A DNA stretch of 7,390 bases from Candidatus Aenigmatarchaeota archaeon (lineage in GTDB: Archaea > Aenigmatarchaeota > Aenigmatarchaeia > GW2011-AR5). Shown here one piece after another: positions 6,098 through 7,390 of this stretch; within the stretch, counting starts at the first letter, position 1, and every line of letters begins with the position of its first letter. The translations under genes and the position numbers were made by a program. Under the pieces are notes generated by a model. It ran no database searches, was not told where the DNA came from, and worked only from the letters and a program-made list of their open reading frames with translations. The stretch is taken from contig JACQIE010000041.1 of the NCBI GenBank assembly GCA_016198645.1, forward strand, positions 1 through 7,390, given 5' to 3'.

Positions 6098-6536
6098 AAT
6101 ATCCCACAATGCCGCCTATAAGCGAGCCCGCGACAACGTCAATAAGATGATGGCGCCGCAGAAGGATGCGCGTTACGCAGACGGCGGTGGCGAGAGCCGC
6201 GCCGAACAGCGGCATTGAGCTATAAAACAGCGCAACGTAGAGCAGCCACGCCCTCACAGCGTGAACGCTCGGAAACGACGAGCTTTCGAGGCGTTCCGCC
6301 AACGTGGCAAAGCGCCTTTTCGCCACGTCCGGGCGGGCTTTAAAATAAACGAGCTTTATCGAATACACAACGACGAAAAGGAGAGCCAGCGCATAAGCCA
6401 ATTTCCATGCCGCTGCCGCGTTCGTCATTGAGTGATAAAGCACGACCACAGCGTAAAAAGGAAGCCCGCCGAGCGCGCTCACGTCCGCGACCGTGTTTTT
6501 CCAGAGCGTCTCCAGCGCGAAGCGCACGTTTTCCAT
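6081..6536 (-). CDS. PAP2-superfamily membrane phosphatase
   Basis: This 151-residue membrane phosphatase is likely to dephosphorylate a polyprenyl (dolichyl-type) pyrophosphate or a related lipid phosphate. Numbered from ATG 6536, all three acid-phosphatase motifs are present: K61-X6-R68-P69, P89-S90-V91-H92 (in SSSFPSVHA), and R123-X5-H129-X3-D133, with Thr122 in place of the usual serine before Arg123. About five hydrophobic segments surround them. An upstream TTG at 6554 would add six residues. ATG 6536 is preferred because a TATA-like box lies about 26 bases upstream, which predicts a leaderless mRNA starting there, and there is no Shine-Dalgarno. It is the first gene of the unit with the GT-C protein and GT2 enzyme, consistent with recycling of the lipid carrier for glycan assembly. 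The exact substrate is inferred from this context. Confidence 0.9.
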   Translation of the reverse strand: MENVRFALETLWKNTVADVSALGGLPFYAVVVLYHSMTNAAAAWKLAYALALLFVVVYSIKLVYFKARPDVAKRRFATLAERLESSSFPSVHAVRAWLLYVALFYSSMPLFGAALATAVCVTRILLRRHHLIDVVAGSLIGGIVGYYVFVA

Positions 6537-6586
6537 TTTTCCTAATGGCAACAATACTTTTTATATGGGGCAGCCCAATAGGATTT
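6537..6586. promoter_or_regulatory. Symmetric divergent promoter with one shared TATA-like element
   Basis: The 50-bp gap between the PAP2 ATG (minus, 6536) and the secreted-protein ATG (plus, 6587) contains one clear A/T-rich box, ACTTTTTATATGG at 6557-6569 (CCATATAAAAAGT on the other strand). Its centre, about 6562, is about 26 bases from one ATG and 25 from the other, the archaeal TATA-to-start distance in both directions. Neither start has a convincing Shine-Dalgarno, so both mRNAs are predicted to be leaderless. Confidence 0.6.
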
Positions 6587-7390
6587 ATGCGGTTTGCTGC
6601 GCTGGCTATAATATTTCTCGTGTTCTTCGTTGCTTACTCATTCAGCGACGTGCCGGCGGCGTGGAAGCAGTGCACGCCTATTGGAATGAAGACGTCCGGG
6701 GATACGAGCCCGCCGAATCAGATTTGCTGCGTTGCGCCCGGCGGAGCGCAGAAATGGGTAACCAGTTCCAGCGGCTGCATATACGACTTTACGGTCAATA
6801 TGCTGCCGCCTGTTCCCGCTACGCCGAAGCCCAGCGACGCGATAACGTTCAAAGCGGAGGCGAAAAGCTCACAGGGGCTGAAAAGCATCCGTATACAGCT
6901 CGATGAGAGCTTCAATGCACTGGACGGGTTTGTTGAAGACCGGTATTTTCTTAATAACGCATGCAACGGAGCTACGACTTGCACGCTCACCGGCACCGTG
7001 CCGGCGAAGACATACGCGGACAAGCAGGTCATAAAATACAGGGCAAAAGCGGTGGACAATTTCGGAGGCGCGTCCAGCAGCACGCTCGACCTTCTGATAA
7101 GCCAGACCACGGCCAACACGCCCCCGAAAATAGAATTTTTAGCTGACCCAGTTGCGGCGTGGTACGACAACAACTTCGCCGTGACGATAACATATTCCGA
7201 TGCCGACACGCAGCCCGGACAGCAGCTTGAGTCGTGCTCCTACGAGATCGTGGATGGTGGCATCGGCAAGGGCGTGACGATGGTTGCATGTTCCGGCAAC
7301 TCCCAAAGCACGAGTGTCATAGTGAGTGTGGGAACAGGAAACCTGTGCGCGGCGCAGGGCGCGGACAAGTGCATCGTCAAGGCTTCTGCG
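6587..7390 (+). CDS. Secreted cysteine-rich surface protein with Ig-like repeats, partial
   Basis: An uninterrupted frame of 268 codons runs from ATG 6587 to the right edge, with no stop seen. I do not recognise a named family. Residues 1-20 form a signal peptide (short basic start, then FAALAIIFLVFFVAYSFS), with cleavage likely near Ser20/Asp21. The rest is hydrophilic and rich in Ser, Thr, Ala, Gly and Pro, with ten cysteines (29, 47, 48, 64, 126, 132, 217, 235, 254 and 262) suited to disulfides outside the cell. Residues about 72-173 end in VIKYRAKAVDNFGG plus a strand, as in Ig-like or fibronectin-like sandwiches. A second such unit appears to start at TPPKIEFLADP (178-188). A cell-surface or S-layer-associated protein is the best guess. 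It is divergent from the PAP2-led glycan unit and shares its promoter region, so it could be a glycosylated client. Confidence 0.8.
   Translation, partial: MRFAALAIIFLVFFVAYSFSDVPAAWKQCTPIGMKTSGDTSPPNQICCVAPGGAQKWVTSSSGCIYDFTVNMLPPVPATPKPSDAITFKAEAKSSQGLKSIRIQLDESFNALDGFVEDRYFLNNACNGATTCTLTGTVPAKTYADKQVIKYRAKAVDNFGGASSSTLDLLISQTTANTPPKIEFLADPVAAWYDNNFAVTITYSDADTQPGQQLESCSYEIVDGGIGKGVTMVACSGNSQSTSVIVSVGTGNLCAAQGADKCIVKASA

Noticed and set aside
6493..6906. 137-codon plus-strand frame beginning inside the PAP2 gene
   Set aside because: It runs through the divergent promoter and is out of frame with the signal-peptide protein that starts at 6587.
6718..7209. 163-codon minus-strand frame opposite the secreted protein
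   Set aside because: The plus-strand frame has a signal peptide, a promoter and a continuous run to the edge; the opposite frame has no supporting signal.

Overview
The window looks like a piece of an archaeal chromosome. At the left edge is the N-terminus of archaeal/eukaryotic-type elongation factor 1A. Several genes have TATA boxes about 25 bp upstream of their start codons rather than bacterial -35/-10 boxes, and the enzyme families present are common in archaea. The short, densely packed genes with 4-bp start/stop overlaps, and the flavour of the EF-1A and GT-C proteins, would fit a DPANN-type or other uncultivated archaeon. That placement is inference only.

Layout, left to right. (1) 1-218, minus: 5' end of the EF-1A gene with a strong Shine-Dalgarno and a TATA candidate upstream. 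(2) 219-598: non-coding. It holds the EF-1A promoter, a roughly 100-bp stretch (300-400) that I cannot explain, and a dense array of nested palindromes and hairpins with a tandem duplication (407-565). (3) 599-1884, minus: a two-gene unit, a solo Cas4/RecB-like PD-(D/E)XK nuclease with four Fe-S-type cysteines, then a rhomboid intramembrane protease joined by a 4-bp GTGA overlap. (4) 1920-3395, plus: a DUF2079-type polytopic membrane protein, divergent from the nuclease across only 35 bp. (5) 3381-6536, minus: a three-gene unit read in the order PAP2-family lipid phosphatase, large GT-C-like membrane protein of the 6-pyruvoyl-tetrahydropterin-synthase-related type, and GT2 glycosyltransferase, with overlapping ends. 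(6) 6587-7390, plus: a secreted, cysteine-rich, beta-sandwich-type protein that runs off the right edge.

The PAP2, GT-C and GT2 genes, with the convergent DUF2079 gene, look like a small membrane module for lipid-linked sugars: a cytoplasmic GT2 would load a polyprenyl phosphate, GT-C proteins would transfer sugar outside, and PAP2 would recycle the polyprenyl carrier. The neighbouring secreted protein is a possible acceptor. The substrates are not visible in the sequence.

The most distinctive non-coding features are two very compact divergent promoters that appear to give leaderless mRNAs. In one (6537-6586) a single TATA-like element lies midway between the two start codons. The other is the nested hairpin array. 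I do not see a CRISPR array, transposase, rRNA or convincing tRNA. I found no clear evidence of a wholly new system; the hairpin array and the symmetric promoter are the best candidates for a second look.
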